64,000 bases of DNA from Bifidobacterium platyrrhinorum. GTDB lineage: Bacteria; Actinomycetota; Actinomycetes; Actinomycetales; Bifidobacteriaceae. The notes below the pieces were generated by a model. That model worked only from the letters and a program-made list of their open reading frames with translations. It made no database searches and was not told the DNA's origin. The stretch is from positions 169,233-233,232 of the forward strand of contig NZ_WHZV01000003.1 of the NCBI RefSeq assembly GCF_010667645.1, written 5' to 3'. Positions 26,880 to 35,043 of the stretch are shown one piece after another. Numbering within the stretch: the first letter of the stretch is position 1; every line of letters begins with the position of its first letter. The translations under genes were made by a program, and so were the position numbers.

Positions 26880-27848
26880 GTGTCTTCCACACTGCGCACC
26901 TACGGGCGCTACATCATACGCAAGCTCGGTTCGACCGCGTTCGTGCTGGTCGTGCTCTCGCTCATCGTCTTCCTCATGGTCAGGCTCGTGCCCGGCGACC
27001 CGCTCGCCGGGTACTACGACACCCAGGGCATGCCCAGCGACACCAAGATCGCGGCGCTGCGCGCCCAGCTCGGACTGGACCGGCCCTGGCCCGTCCAGTA
27101 CCTCACCTGGTTCGCGGCGCTGTTCCGGGGTGATTTCGGCGATTCGCTCACCCAGCCGTACAGCGTCGGCTCGCAGATCGCCAAGAGGCTGCCGTACAGC
27201 ATCGAGCTGTCCCTCCTGTCCACGCTCATCGCCATCGCCATCGCCCTGCCGCTCGGCCTGCTCGCCGGCCGCAGGGAGGGCGCCTGGCCCGACGCGCTCA
27301 TCCGCGCCGGCGCGTTCTTCGCCATCTCCATGCCGAGCTTCGTCATCGGCCTGGCCATCGTGCTGACCAACTCGCGCACCCTGCGGCTGCGCCTCGTCGG
27401 CGCCGTGCCGTTCGCCCAGGCCCCGCTCGACAACCTGCGCCTCATGCTCGCCCCCGCCCTCGTGCTGGCGTTCCCGTTCGCCGCCGAACTCGTACGGTAC
27501 CTGCGGGCCAACGTCATCGAGGACCTCAAACGGCCGTACGCGGTCACGCTGCGTTCCAAGGGCCTGACCCGCGGCCAGATGGTCTCCCGCCACAGCCTGC
27601 GCAACTCGCTCGTGCCGCTGAGCACCGTCGTGGGACTGCACCTCGCCGCGCTCGTCGGCGGCACCGTGGTCATCGAGAACGTGTTCTCGATCCCCGGCAT
27701 GGGCCAGTTCCTCATCCAATCCATCAGCGCCTCCGACTATCCCAGCGTGCAGGGGGCCGTGTTCGTCATCGGAGTGATCTTCATCGTCATGAACCTCGCC
27801 ATCGAACTGCTCTACCCGCTCATCAACCCGCGGATCGGGGAGGTGTGA
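26880..27848 (+). CDS. ABC transporter permease (DppB-like)
   Basis: An inner-membrane channel subunit of 322 residues with six predicted membrane helices. It has the DppB-type start (YIIRKLGSTAFVLVVLSLIVFLMVRLVPGDPL), a large external loop at about 35-95, and the cytoplasmic EAA-like loop near YAVTLRSKGLTRGQMVSRHSLRNSL. It starts at GTG 26880, supported by GGGAGGG 5-6 bases upstream. Its stop is one base before the ATG of the next permease, implying translational coupling. Confidence 0.88.
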   Translation: MSSTLRTYGRYIIRKLGSTAFVLVVLSLIVFLMVRLVPGDPLAGYYDTQGMPSDTKIAALRAQLGLDRPWPVQYLTWFAALFRGDFGDSLTQPYSVGSQIAKRLPYSIELSLLSTLIAIAIALPLGLLAGRREGAWPDALIRAGAFFAISMPSFVIGLAIVLTNSRTLRLRLVGAVPFAQAPLDNLRLMLAPALVLAFPFAAELVRYLRANVIEDLKRPYAVTLRSKGLTRGQMVSRHSLRNSLVPLSTVVGLHLAALVGGTVVIENVFSIPGMGQFLIQSISASDYPSVQGAVFVIGVIFIVMNLAIELLYPLINPRIGEV

Positions 27849-27849
27849 C

Positions 27850-28806
27850 ATGACCGAAGCGATCAGCGAGATCGGGGAGACGCGCACGGGGCGCGTCCTG
27901 TTCGACGCCCGTGCCGGGCATGACGGGGACGACGCGGCGCCCGGGCGCGCCCTGCGCACGGCCGGCGGGCCACGCGCGCCGCGCCCGCGCCGCCGCCGCA
28001 ACTGGTCCCTGTGGATCGGGCTGACGATCCTCGTGACCGTGCTCGCCCTGTCCCTATGGGCGAACGTGGCACCGCCCTTCGACCCCTACGACACGGTCGG
28101 CGGGCGCCTCGAGGCCCCGAACGCCGTCCACTGGTTCGGCACCGACAACATCGGACGCGACGTGTTCACGCGCGTCATGCAATCCGGACTCCTCGGGCTC
28201 GGCACCTCCGCCTCGGCGGCCGTGGGCGCCGAACTCATCGGCGTGGTCGTCGCGGCCGTCGCCATCAGCGGCGGGCGCGTGGTGCAGGAGATCATCATGC
28301 GCTTCGCCGACGCCTTCCTCGCCATCCCGGGCATCCTCATCGTGCTGCTGCTGCGCGTCGTGCTCGGCGCCGGCACCGTGCAGCTCATCATCGCCATGGT
28401 CGTGCTGTACATCCCCTCGGTGATCCGCGTGGCGCGAGGCGCCATGATCGAGGTCAACAACAGCGACTTCGTCGTGCTCGCACGCCAGCAGGGCGTCAGC
28501 CGCGCACGCATCATGTTCCTCTACCTCATCCCCAACGCGTACCCCACGCTGCTGGTCCAGGTGGCCAACATCGCCTCGCGCATCATCGTGCTCGAAGCGG
28601 CCCTGAGCTATCTGGGGCAGGGCATCCAGCCGCCCGTGCCCTCCGCCGGGCGCATGCTCTACGAAAACCAGGTCTACATGCAGCCGGCGCCGTTCCTGCT
28701 CGTGGCGCCCGCGCTCGTCATCTTCGCGCTCGCCACCGGCTGGAACCTGCTCGCCGACGGCCTGCAGCGCAGGCTCGCGCAACGCAAGGAAGGAGCACGC
28801 GCATGA
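27850..28806 (+). CDS. ABC transporter permease (DppC-like)
   Basis: The second channel subunit, 318 residues. About 55 hydrophilic, Arg/Pro-rich cytoplasmic residues precede the first helix (LWIGLTILVTVLALSLWANV). The DppC-type HWFGTDNIGRDVFTRVM follows it, and the EAA loop is VLARQQGVSRARIMFLYLIPN. It begins one base after the first permease stop and overlaps the ATPase gene by 4 bases (ATGA). Confidence 0.88.
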   Translation: MTEAISEIGETRTGRVLFDARAGHDGDDAAPGRALRTAGGPRAPRPRRRRNWSLWIGLTILVTVLALSLWANVAPPFDPYDTVGGRLEAPNAVHWFGTDNIGRDVFTRVMQSGLLGLGTSASAAVGAELIGVVVAAVAISGGRVVQEIIMRFADAFLAIPGILIVLLLRVVLGAGTVQLIIAMVVLYIPSVIRVARGAMIEVNNSDFVVLARQQGVSRARIMFLYLIPNAYPTLLVQVANIASRIIVLEAALSYLGQGIQPPVPSAGRMLYENQVYMQPAPFLLVAPALVIFALATGWNLLADGLQRRLAQRKEGARA

Positions 28807-29684
28807 GCGCAGGCAATGTGGTCGCCGCCACGAACCTCGGCATCGCCTACGGCGGCGCCGGCGGATTCGCGCTCGACGGCATCGACTTCACCCTCCGGCC
28901 CGGCGAGATCCACGGCATCGTCGGCGAATCCGGCTCCGGCAAGAGCACGCTCGGCCTGAGCCTGCTCGGCCTGTTGCCGGACAACGCCCGGCTGTCCGCC
29001 GACACGTTCGATGTGGCCGGGCACGACATGGCGTCCGCCTCCGAACGCGACTGGCTCCCCGTGCGCCGCGGCGTGGGCAGCATGGTGTTCCAGGAGCCGT
29101 CCACCGCGCTCGACCCGACCGTGCCGGTCGGCAGGCAGATCGAGGAATCGCTCGAACTCGCCGGCTGGCCGCGAGAGAAGCGCCGCCCGCGCGCCCTGCA
29201 GATCCTCGAACGCGTGCACCTGCCCGAACCGGAACGCCGCGCCGGCATGTACCCGCACCAGCTGTCCGGCGGGCAGCGCCAGCGCGTCTGCATCGCCATG
29301 GCGCTCGCCCCCAGGCCGAAGTTCCTCATCGCCGACGAACCCACCAGCGCGCTCGACGTCACCGTGCAAAGCGAGATCCTCGACCTGTTCCGCGAGATCC
29401 GCGAGGTCACCGACATCGGCATCGCGTTCATCTCGCACGACCTGGCCGTCATCTCGCAGATCGCCGACCGGGTCACCGTTCTCTACCGTGGACGGCTCAT
29501 CCAGCACGGCACGGTGCACGAGGTGCTCCGTGACCATCCGGAACCGTACACGCGGGCCCTGCTCGACGCCGTGCCCTCCGTGCACGACGCGCCGAAATCG
29601 AAATTCGACATCCACCGCACGGCATACGCGACGCCCCGGGGCGACGCCGCGCCGCGCACGAGGACGGGAGACGACGATGAGTGA
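28803..29684 (+). CDS. ABC transporter ATP-binding protein (DppD-like)
   Basis: A cytoplasmic ATPase of 293 residues. Walker A is GESGSGKST, the Q-loop lies in MVFQEPSTALDPT, the signature is LSGGQRQRVCIAMAL, Walker B is FLIADEPTSALDVT and the switch histidine is in FISHDLAVI. The start overlaps the previous stop (ATGA at 28803). The C-terminus after the ABC core is only about 60 residues, shorter than the oligopeptide-type C-terminal domain of DppD. It overlaps the next ATPase by 8 bases. Confidence 0.88.
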   Translation: MSAGNVVAATNLGIAYGGAGGFALDGIDFTLRPGEIHGIVGESGSGKSTLGLSLLGLLPDNARLSADTFDVAGHDMASASERDWLPVRRGVGSMVFQEPSTALDPTVPVGRQIEESLELAGWPREKRRPRALQILERVHLPEPERRAGMYPHQLSGGQRQRVCIAMALAPRPKFLIADEPTSALDVTVQSEILDLFREIREVTDIGIAFISHDLAVISQIADRVTVLYRGRLIQHGTVHEVLRDHPEPYTRALLDAVPSVHDAPKSKFDIHRTAYATPRGDAAPRTRTGDDDE

Positions 29685-30450
29685 CGCACTGCTCGAACTG
29701 GACGGCGTCAGCAAGACCTACCGCAGCCGCGGAGGCTACCGGGTCAAGGCGCTGGACGACGTGTCCCTGAAGGTCGAGGCCGGTAGGACCACCGCCATCG
29801 TGGGGGAGTCCGGCTCCGGCAAGACCACGCTCAGCCGCGTCGCCCTGCGCATCGAACGCGAGGACGCCGGCTCCGTGCGCTTCCACGGCCGCGGCGTCGC
29901 CTACTCCCGCGGACGGGGAGGGCGCGGCACGGCGGGCAAGGTGCAGGCCGTCTTCCAGGACCCGTACGGCTCGTTCAACCCGCGGTTCACCATCCGCCGC
30001 TCGCTCGCCGAACCGCTGCACGTCATCGGCGTGGACGGCGAGGAGGCGGAACGGCGCTCCCGCGACGCGCTCGCGTTCGTCGGGCTGCCGGCCGACAGCC
30101 TCGACCGCTACCCGGACCAGTTCTCCGGCGGCCAACGCCAGCGCATCTGCATCGCCCGCGCCATCGCGCCCGATCCCGAGCTCATCGTGCTCGACGAGCC
30201 CACCAGCGCGCTCGACGTCATCGTGCAGGCCGAGATCATCGACCTGCTCCTGCGGTTGCAGGAGGAGCGCGGCATCGGATACCTGTACATCTCGCACGAT
30301 CTGGCCACCGTCCGTCACATCGCCGACACGATCGCCGTCATGCACTCCGGGCGGATCGTCGAACAGGGGGACGCCACGGACGTGATCGAGCATCCGCGCG
30401 AGGAGTACACGCGGCACCTGATCGGGTCCATCCCGAACATCCGCCTGTAG
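29677..30450 (+). CDS. ABC transporter ATP-binding protein (DppF-like, short)
   Basis: The second ATPase, 257 residues. GESGSGKTT is Walker A, VFQDPYGSFNPRFT the Q-loop region, FSGGQRQRICIARAI the signature, LIVLDEPTSALDVIVQ Walker B and YISHDLATV the H-loop. DppF/OppF proteins are usually around 330 residues and end in an oligo/dipeptide C-terminal domain. This one stops soon after the core (HLIGSIPNIRL), a natural-looking end rather than a frameshift. It is the last gene of the transporter operon; a BAAT-like hydrolase follows after 161 bases. Confidence 0.87.
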   Translation: MSDALLELDGVSKTYRSRGGYRVKALDDVSLKVEAGRTTAIVGESGSGKTTLSRVALRIEREDAGSVRFHGRGVAYSRGRGGRGTAGKVQAVFQDPYGSFNPRFTIRRSLAEPLHVIGVDGEEAERRSRDALAFVGLPADSLDRYPDQFSGGQRQRICIARAIAPDPELIVLDEPTSALDVIVQAEIIDLLLRLQEERGIGYLYISHDLATVRHIADTIAVMHSGRIVEQGDATDVIEHPREEYTRHLIGSIPNIRL

Positions 30451-30611
30451 GCTGGCCGGGCCCCGGCGCCGCTCCGTTCACGCGCCGGACGCCGTGCCGC
30501 GCGTCACCCATCGCGTCCCATCCCACACCGCATCACCGGACCGGACCACGCCACCGCATCATCGCAACACACCACCGCAACACACACCGCAACACCGAAG
30601 GGGAACCCACC

Positions 30612-31910
30612 ATGACCATCGACATCACGCCCGCGGACGCGCTCATCTCGACGCCCCGCCACATCGTCATCTCCGGCTACGAGCCCAACAGCATCGTCGT
30701 CGTCGACGCGCGCACCGAACGCGCGCACGGCGCATGGTCGAGCCGTAACTACTACCTGACCGACCTCGACGGCGTCGTGGACCTCAACGAGACCGCGCCC
30801 GTGTGGGGCGACGGCGACGCCAAGGGCTACGACACGCCGCTGTGGTCGCAAAGCCCCGAGGAGGGCGTCGCGAACGGGTCGTTCTCGCCCTCGCCGGAGA
30901 CGCCGCTCGTCACCGAACTGACCGTCTCCACCCTGCAGGGCGATTCCGAAACCGCCACGCTCACGCAGCGCTTCCTCGCCGACGGCGTCGTGCGCACCGA
31001 CCTGGACGGCGACATCACCGCCCACCTGTACACGCCCGCCGGCCCCGGCCCGTACCCGACCGTGCTGCTGCTCAACGGCTCCGACGGCGGCTTCTCCGAC
31101 CACAAGGCCGCGCTCTACGCCAGCGTGGGCATCCAGACCCTCACCCTCGCGTACTTCAACGCGCCCGGCCTGTCGCCATGGATCTCCGAAACGCACATCG
31201 AATACTTCGAGAAGGGCTTCGACTACCTGCATTCGCTCGGCACCGCGCTCAACGACCGCGTCATCGTCTCCGGCCAGTCGCGCGGCGGCGAACTCACCCT
31301 GTTGCTCGCCTCGCTGCTGCCGGACAAGGTGTTCGGCGCCGTGGCCTACACGCCCGGCGCGTTCGTCCACAGCGCGCAGACCTCCAAGGCCCCCGAGGCC
31401 GACTGGAAGGACCCGGCGTGGATCTGGCACGGCGAGCCGCTGCAGAACCTCTTCCACGACAACCCGTACGTGGAGGGCAACCCGTTCCTGCACAACGTGC
31501 CCCGCTACGAGGACCACAACGGGCGCAACACCGTGTTCATCGACGCGCAGCGCTCCGTCGAGCACGTCACGCGCGCCCGCATCCCCGTCGAGAACATCAA
31601 CGGCCCCGTGCTGCTCGTCTCCGGCACCAACGACAAGGTGTGGCCCGCCTCGTTCGCCTCCCGCTACGTGAAGAACCAGCTCGAGGCCGCCGGGCACCCC
31701 TACGAGGTGAAGCACCTCGACTACGTGGGCGCCGGCCACTCCATCGGCCTGCCGACCGTGCCGCGCGTGCTCGTCTCCGCGCACCCGGTCTCCGGCACCG
31801 TCTCCTACTCGGGCGGAACCGCGTTGGGCAACGCCCTCGCCTCCGACGACGCCTTCGACAGGACCGTCGACTTCATCTACCGCGCCGCGCTCACGCCGGC
31901 CGTCGCCTGA
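30612..31910 (+). CDS. BAAT/acyl-CoA thioester hydrolase-like alpha/beta-hydrolase
   Basis: A 432-residue protein with two regions: an N-terminal beta-sandwich like the acyl-CoA thioester hydrolase/BAAT N-domain (about 10-130), then an alpha/beta-hydrolase. The latter has LLLNGSDGGFSDHKAALYAS, nucleophile Ser in SGQSRGGELT, Asp in SGTNDKVWPA and His in GAGHSIGLP. True bile-acid conjugating BAAT uses Cys at the nucleophile; Ser here fits a thioesterase or peptidase-like hydrolase. No signal peptide is seen. AAGGGGAA lies 8 bases before the ATG. It may process what the upstream importer brings in, which is inference from position. Confidence 0.75.
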   Translation: MTIDITPADALISTPRHIVISGYEPNSIVVVDARTERAHGAWSSRNYYLTDLDGVVDLNETAPVWGDGDAKGYDTPLWSQSPEEGVANGSFSPSPETPLVTELTVSTLQGDSETATLTQRFLADGVVRTDLDGDITAHLYTPAGPGPYPTVLLLNGSDGGFSDHKAALYASVGIQTLTLAYFNAPGLSPWISETHIEYFEKGFDYLHSLGTALNDRVIVSGQSRGGELTLLLASLLPDKVFGAVAYTPGAFVHSAQTSKAPEADWKDPAWIWHGEPLQNLFHDNPYVEGNPFLHNVPRYEDHNGRNTVFIDAQRSVEHVTRARIPVENINGPVLLVSGTNDKVWPASFASRYVKNQLEAAGHPYEVKHLDYVGAGHSIGLPTVPRVLVSAHPVSGTVSYSGGTALGNALASDDAFDRTVDFIYRAALTPAVA

Positions 31911-31923
31911 CGGGCGGGATCGC

Positions 31924-32013
31924 CGCGGGTTCCGCGGGTTTCGCGAGTTTCGCGGGTTTCGCGAGTTTCGCGGGTTTCGCGGGTTCCGCGAGTTTCGCGG
32001 GTTTCGCGGGTTC
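31924..32013. repeat. Ten tandem 9-bp units (CGCGRGTTY)
   Basis: Ten consecutive nonamers, CGCGGGTTT, CGCGAGTTT or CGCGGGTTC, start 13 bases after the stop of the BAAT-like gene. Because the period is a multiple of three, open frames run through it on both strands, but no gene starts there. Confidence 0.92.
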
Positions 32014-32069
32014 CGCGGCAATGTCCGCGATCCGCGGAACCGACGGAACGCGCGGCCCCGATAAACGGC

Positions 32070-32080
32070 TATAAGCAACG
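32070..32080 (+). promoter_or_regulatory. TATARGCAACG motif upstream of UroD-like gene 2
   Basis: The exact word TATAAGCAACG lies 197 bases before the ATG at 32277. See the related sites at 20816, 24696 and 33423. Confidence 0.45.
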
Positions 32081-32091
32081 CCTGTATCCAC

Positions 32092-32127
32092 AACCCCGTT
32101 TCCCGCTTGCCGGGAGGCGGGGTTTGC
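32092..32127 (+). terminator. Hairpin between the motif and UroD-like gene 2
   Basis: AACCCCG (32092-32098) pairs with CGGGGTT (32118-32124), and the inner TCCCG pairs with CGGGA, followed by TGCGCTTTG. It either terminates the preceding unit or, if transcription starts at the 32070 motif, sits in the leader as a possible attenuator. Confidence 0.5.
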
Positions 32128-32276
32128 GCTTTGCTGGGAACATGGCCGGACGCGGGGGACAACCGCCCGGCCGGGGGACAACCATCATCAACCATCATCG
32201 AACCGCATCGGGGTGCGGTGCGGCCCGTCGACGGGACGCGCCACGCACGCCGGTCATACGGAAGGGGAACACGACC

Positions 32277-33329
32277 ATGACGGACCTTCGCGCCACATTC
32301 CGCGACATCATCCACGGAACCTCCGACGTCCCGTACCTCGTCGGCGCCTGGCAGCACCAGGTCGGCCACGAATACGGGGCCGAGGACTTCGCCGACGCCT
32401 ACATCGACTTCGTGAGGCGCTGGAACTGGGAGTGGGTGAAGATCAACCCGCGCGCCATCTACTACGCCGAGGCATGGGGTTCGCACTACGACAAGGACGA
32501 CTACGCCGGCTACGTCATCCCGAAGAAGATCGACGACATCGTCACCTCCACCGACGACGTGGCGAAGATCAGGGAGCTCGACCCGAAGGAGAACCCGTAC
32601 TTCGCCGAGGAGCTCGCCGCCGCCGCGCGCATCCGCGCCGCGTTCACCGACCGCGCCGTCATCCAGACCATCTTCTCGCCGCTGTCCGTGCTGCTCGAAC
32701 TCGCCGACATCCCGCTCTACCCGGGCGACGCGTACGCCACGCCCTCCGCCACCGTCGAACAGGTCGTCTACGCGCGTCCCGACCTCGCGCACGCCGCACT
32801 GGGCAACATCGCCCGCACGCTCGCCGCCTACGCGACCGCGCTGGTCACGCCCGCCGAGCAGGGCGGCGCCGGCCTCGACGGCGTGTTCCTCGCGCTCACC
32901 GGCACCGTGAGCGAAAACTACTTCGACGCCGGGCAGTACGCCGAATTCTCCGAACCGTACGACCGCATCGTCATCGACGCGGTGCGCAAGGCCAATCCGG
33001 ACGCGGCCGTGGTGCTGCACACCTGCCGCGCCGACTCCCACCCCGAATGGTTCGACCGCCTCGGCGTCGACGCCATCCACTGGGACCAGTACCTGCCCGG
33101 CAATCCCAAGGCGGACGCGCCGATCAAGGCCGTGCCCGTCGCCGGCGCCAACGTCGACCTGTTCGTGCCCGGCGCCGATCCCGCGCAGGTGACCCGCGAA
33201 CTCAAGGAGACCATCGCGCTGCGCGAAGGCCGCCCGTTCCTGCTGGCGCCGAGCTGCACCGTCACCACGCCGGCCAACGAGGCGTCGCTCCAGGCGCTCA
33301 GCGACGCCCGCGTCGCCACCGCGGTCTGA
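32277..33329 (+). CDS. UroD-fold methyltransferase-like protein, paralogue 2
   Basis: A 350-residue paralogue of the product at 23458-24489, with matching segments throughout (AWQH near 25, WVKINPRAIYYAE, FSPLSVLL, EQGGAGLDGVF, WDQYLPGNP). His248-x-Cys250 (VLHTCRADSHPEW) and Cys327 (LLAPSCTVTT) keep the same 77-residue spacing from second to third ligand as paralogue 1. That supports a real metal site and methyltransferase chemistry over uroporphyrinogen decarboxylation. GAAGGGGAA lies 8 bases before ATG 32277. It is followed by the second sulfhydrylase-type gene after 236 bases. Donor and acceptor unknown; homocysteine or methanethiol chemistry is a guess from the neighbours. Confidence 0.75.
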   Translation: MTDLRATFRDIIHGTSDVPYLVGAWQHQVGHEYGAEDFADAYIDFVRRWNWEWVKINPRAIYYAEAWGSHYDKDDYAGYVIPKKIDDIVTSTDDVAKIRELDPKENPYFAEELAAAARIRAAFTDRAVIQTIFSPLSVLLELADIPLYPGDAYATPSATVEQVVYARPDLAHAALGNIARTLAAYATALVTPAEQGGAGLDGVFLALTGTVSENYFDAGQYAEFSEPYDRIVIDAVRKANPDAAVVLHTCRADSHPEWFDRLGVDAIHWDQYLPGNPKADAPIKAVPVAGANVDLFVPGADPAQVTRELKETIALREGRPFLLAPSCTVTTPANEASLQALSDARVATAV

Positions 33330-33422
33330 CTTGAATCGGACGCGGGCCGACGCGATAGGCCACGGCCGGGCGTCGCCCGACCGGAATCGCCCGCGGGCCG
33401 ACGGGGCGTCATAGCCATCCCT

Positions 33423-33432
33423 TATAGGAACG
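33423..33432 (+). promoter_or_regulatory. TATARGCAACG-like motif upstream of the sulfhydrylase gene
   Basis: TATAGGAACG, the weakest copy of the shared word (one base missing), lies 134 bases before ATG 33566. Confidence 0.35.
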
Positions 33433-33446
33433 CATCACGAATCGCG

Positions 33447-33548
33447 ATGACGGCGCGACGATTCGCACGGCCCCGGTCTGATAGGTTCGTCACAGCGCCG
33501 TCATACATCATCATCGCCGTGCGGCGCGGCCGTCCGCCACGCCGCACG
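33447..33548 (+). promoter_or_regulatory. Structured leader of the second sulfhydrylase gene
   Basis: Two stems are visible. ATGACGGCG (33447-33455) pairs with CGCCGTCAT (33496-33504). CGTGCGGCG (33518-33526) pairs with CGCCGCACG (33540-33548), ending at the first base of the ribosome binding site GAGGAAGGGAAG. This could control initiation; it matches no riboswitch class I can name. Confidence 0.35.
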
Positions 33549-33565
33549 AGGAAGGGAAGTCGTCC

Positions 33566-34858
33566 ATGTCGAGTTTCGCCACGCAGGCCGTCCACGCCGG
33601 ATACGATCCATCGGAGAACGGACGCGCCGCCGTGCCGCCCATCTACGCCTCCGCCGCGTTCGACCTGGGCGACGCGCTGCGCGGCGACGCGCTCGCGGCC
33701 GGCGAACTCGACGGATTCGAATACTCCCGCGTGGCCAACCCCACCGTCGATGCGCTCGAGCGTCGCCTCGCCGCCCTCGAAGGCGGCGTCGGCGCGGTCG
33801 CCGTCGGCTCGGGCATGGCCGCCGTCACCTACGCGCTCATGTGCGCCGGCGAGGGCGGCGGGCGCATCATCGCGCCGTCGAACCTGTACGGAGCCTCCGT
33901 CGACGCGCTCGGCGACTTCCTGCCGCAGTTCGGCATCCACGCGGATTTCGTCAGGAACGTCAACGACCTCGAGGAGGTCGCCTCGAAGATCGGGCCGGAC
34001 ACGCGCGCCGTCTTCGCCGAGACCGTGGCCAACCCGTCCACCGAGGTGCTCGACATCGAACCGCTGGCGAAGCTCGCGCACGAGCACGGCGTGGCGCTCA
34101 TCGTCGACAACACCGTGCCCACCCCCTACCTGCTGCGCCCCATCGAGCACGGCGCGGACGTGGTCGTGCACTCCACCACGAAGGGCATCACCGGGCACGG
34201 CAACGCGATCGGCGGCGCCGTGGTCTCCGGTGATTCGTTCGACTGGGGCAACGGGCGCTTCCCGCAGTTCACCGCGCGCCAGCAGGTCATCAGCGACGAC
34301 CGTGCCGGCGAATGGCACAGCTTTGCCGAAAAATACGGCCGCGAGGCGTTCATCAAGCGCATCCGCATCAAGTACCTGCGCACGTTCGGCGCGGTCGCCA
34401 GCCCGTTCAACGCGTACCTGTCGCTCGTGGGATTGGAGACGCTCCCGCAGCGCGTCTCGCGCCAGGTCGACTCCGCCCGGCGCATCGCCGAACGGCTCAC
34501 CCGCACGCCGCACGTGGTGAAGGTCAACTACTCCGGGCTCGGCAACACGCCACAGTTCGAACTGGTGCGCAAGTACTTCCCGGACGGCGTGGGCCAGATT
34601 CTCTCCTTCCTCGTCGACGGCAGCGCCGACAACGTGCGCCGCATTATCGACGGCACGAAGCTGTTCTCCTACGTGCCGAACATCGGCGACGCCCGCTCGC
34701 TCATCGTCGATCCGGCGCACATCACCCACCGCGAGGTGCCCGCCGAGGCGCGTGTCGCCGCCGGCGTGACCGACAACCTCATCCGCCTGTCCATCGGCCT
34801 CGAGGATCCGGACGACCTCATCGCCGACCTCGAGCAGGCCATCGCCGCCGCCTACTGA
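33566..34858 (+). CDS. O-acetylhomoserine/O-acetylserine sulfhydrylase-type PLP enzyme
   Basis: A fold-type I PLP enzyme of 430 residues, the length of MetY-type O-acetylhomoserine sulfhydrylases. FATQAVHAGYDP and YSRVANPTVDALERRLAALE open it, LIVDNTVPTPYLLRPIEHGAD holds the PLP aspartate, and HSTTKGITGHGNAIGG gives the Schiff-base lysine at Lys206. The insertion after the lysine (FPQFTARQQVISDDRAGEW) and IGDARSLIVDPAHITHREVP are MetY hallmarks. Such enzymes accept sulfide, and in several species methanethiol, which would make methionine directly. GAGGAAGGGAAG lies 6 bases before ATG 33566. It closes the sulfur/methyl-associated block. Confidence 0.85.
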   Translation: MSSFATQAVHAGYDPSENGRAAVPPIYASAAFDLGDALRGDALAAGELDGFEYSRVANPTVDALERRLAALEGGVGAVAVGSGMAAVTYALMCAGEGGGRIIAPSNLYGASVDALGDFLPQFGIHADFVRNVNDLEEVASKIGPDTRAVFAETVANPSTEVLDIEPLAKLAHEHGVALIVDNTVPTPYLLRPIEHGADVVVHSTTKGITGHGNAIGGAVVSGDSFDWGNGRFPQFTARQQVISDDRAGEWHSFAEKYGREAFIKRIRIKYLRTFGAVASPFNAYLSLVGLETLPQRVSRQVDSARRIAERLTRTPHVVKVNYSGLGNTPQFELVRKYFPDGVGQILSFLVDGSADNVRRIIDGTKLFSYVPNIGDARSLIVDPAHITHREVPAEARVAAGVTDNLIRLSIGLEDPDDLIADLEQAIAAAY

Positions 34859-34896
34859 GCCGGGAGGACCCACTGGTATCTCGGCATCATCGATGA

Positions 34897-34947
34897 GGTG
34901 GCGGGTCGTTCGGCATCGATATGGCGGTGGATCGTTCGGTATCGATA
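34897..34947. repeat. Tandem pair of a 26-bp unit
   Basis: GGTGGCGGGTCGTTCGGCAT (and CGATA) at 34897-34921 is repeated with few changes at 34923-34947 (GGCGGTGGATCGTTCGGTAT, then CGATA). Confidence 0.7.
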
Positions 34948-35043
34948 CGGTCGGGCTCGGGACGGCGGGCAAGAGCCACTGTTGAACCATCGGGTTGTCT
35001 TTCTTCCGTGCCGGAATTATTGTCGGACTGTTTTCCCGCGTAC

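Larger units (their letters stand above)
31911..32276. other. Intergenic region between the BAAT-like and UroD-like 2 genes
   Basis: 366 bases with no gene. It holds a 9-bp tandem repeat (31924-32013), the TATAAGCAACG motif (32070-32080) and a hairpin (32092-32127). About 150 bases of leader follow, ending in GAAGGGGAA before the next ATG. Confidence 0.7.

Noticed and set aside
31924-32130. Extension of the BAAT-like product through the 9-bp repeat (Ala-Gly-Phe-Ser repeat protein)
   Set aside because: The frame with that translation is not the BAAT frame, and no start or ribosome binding site precedes it.
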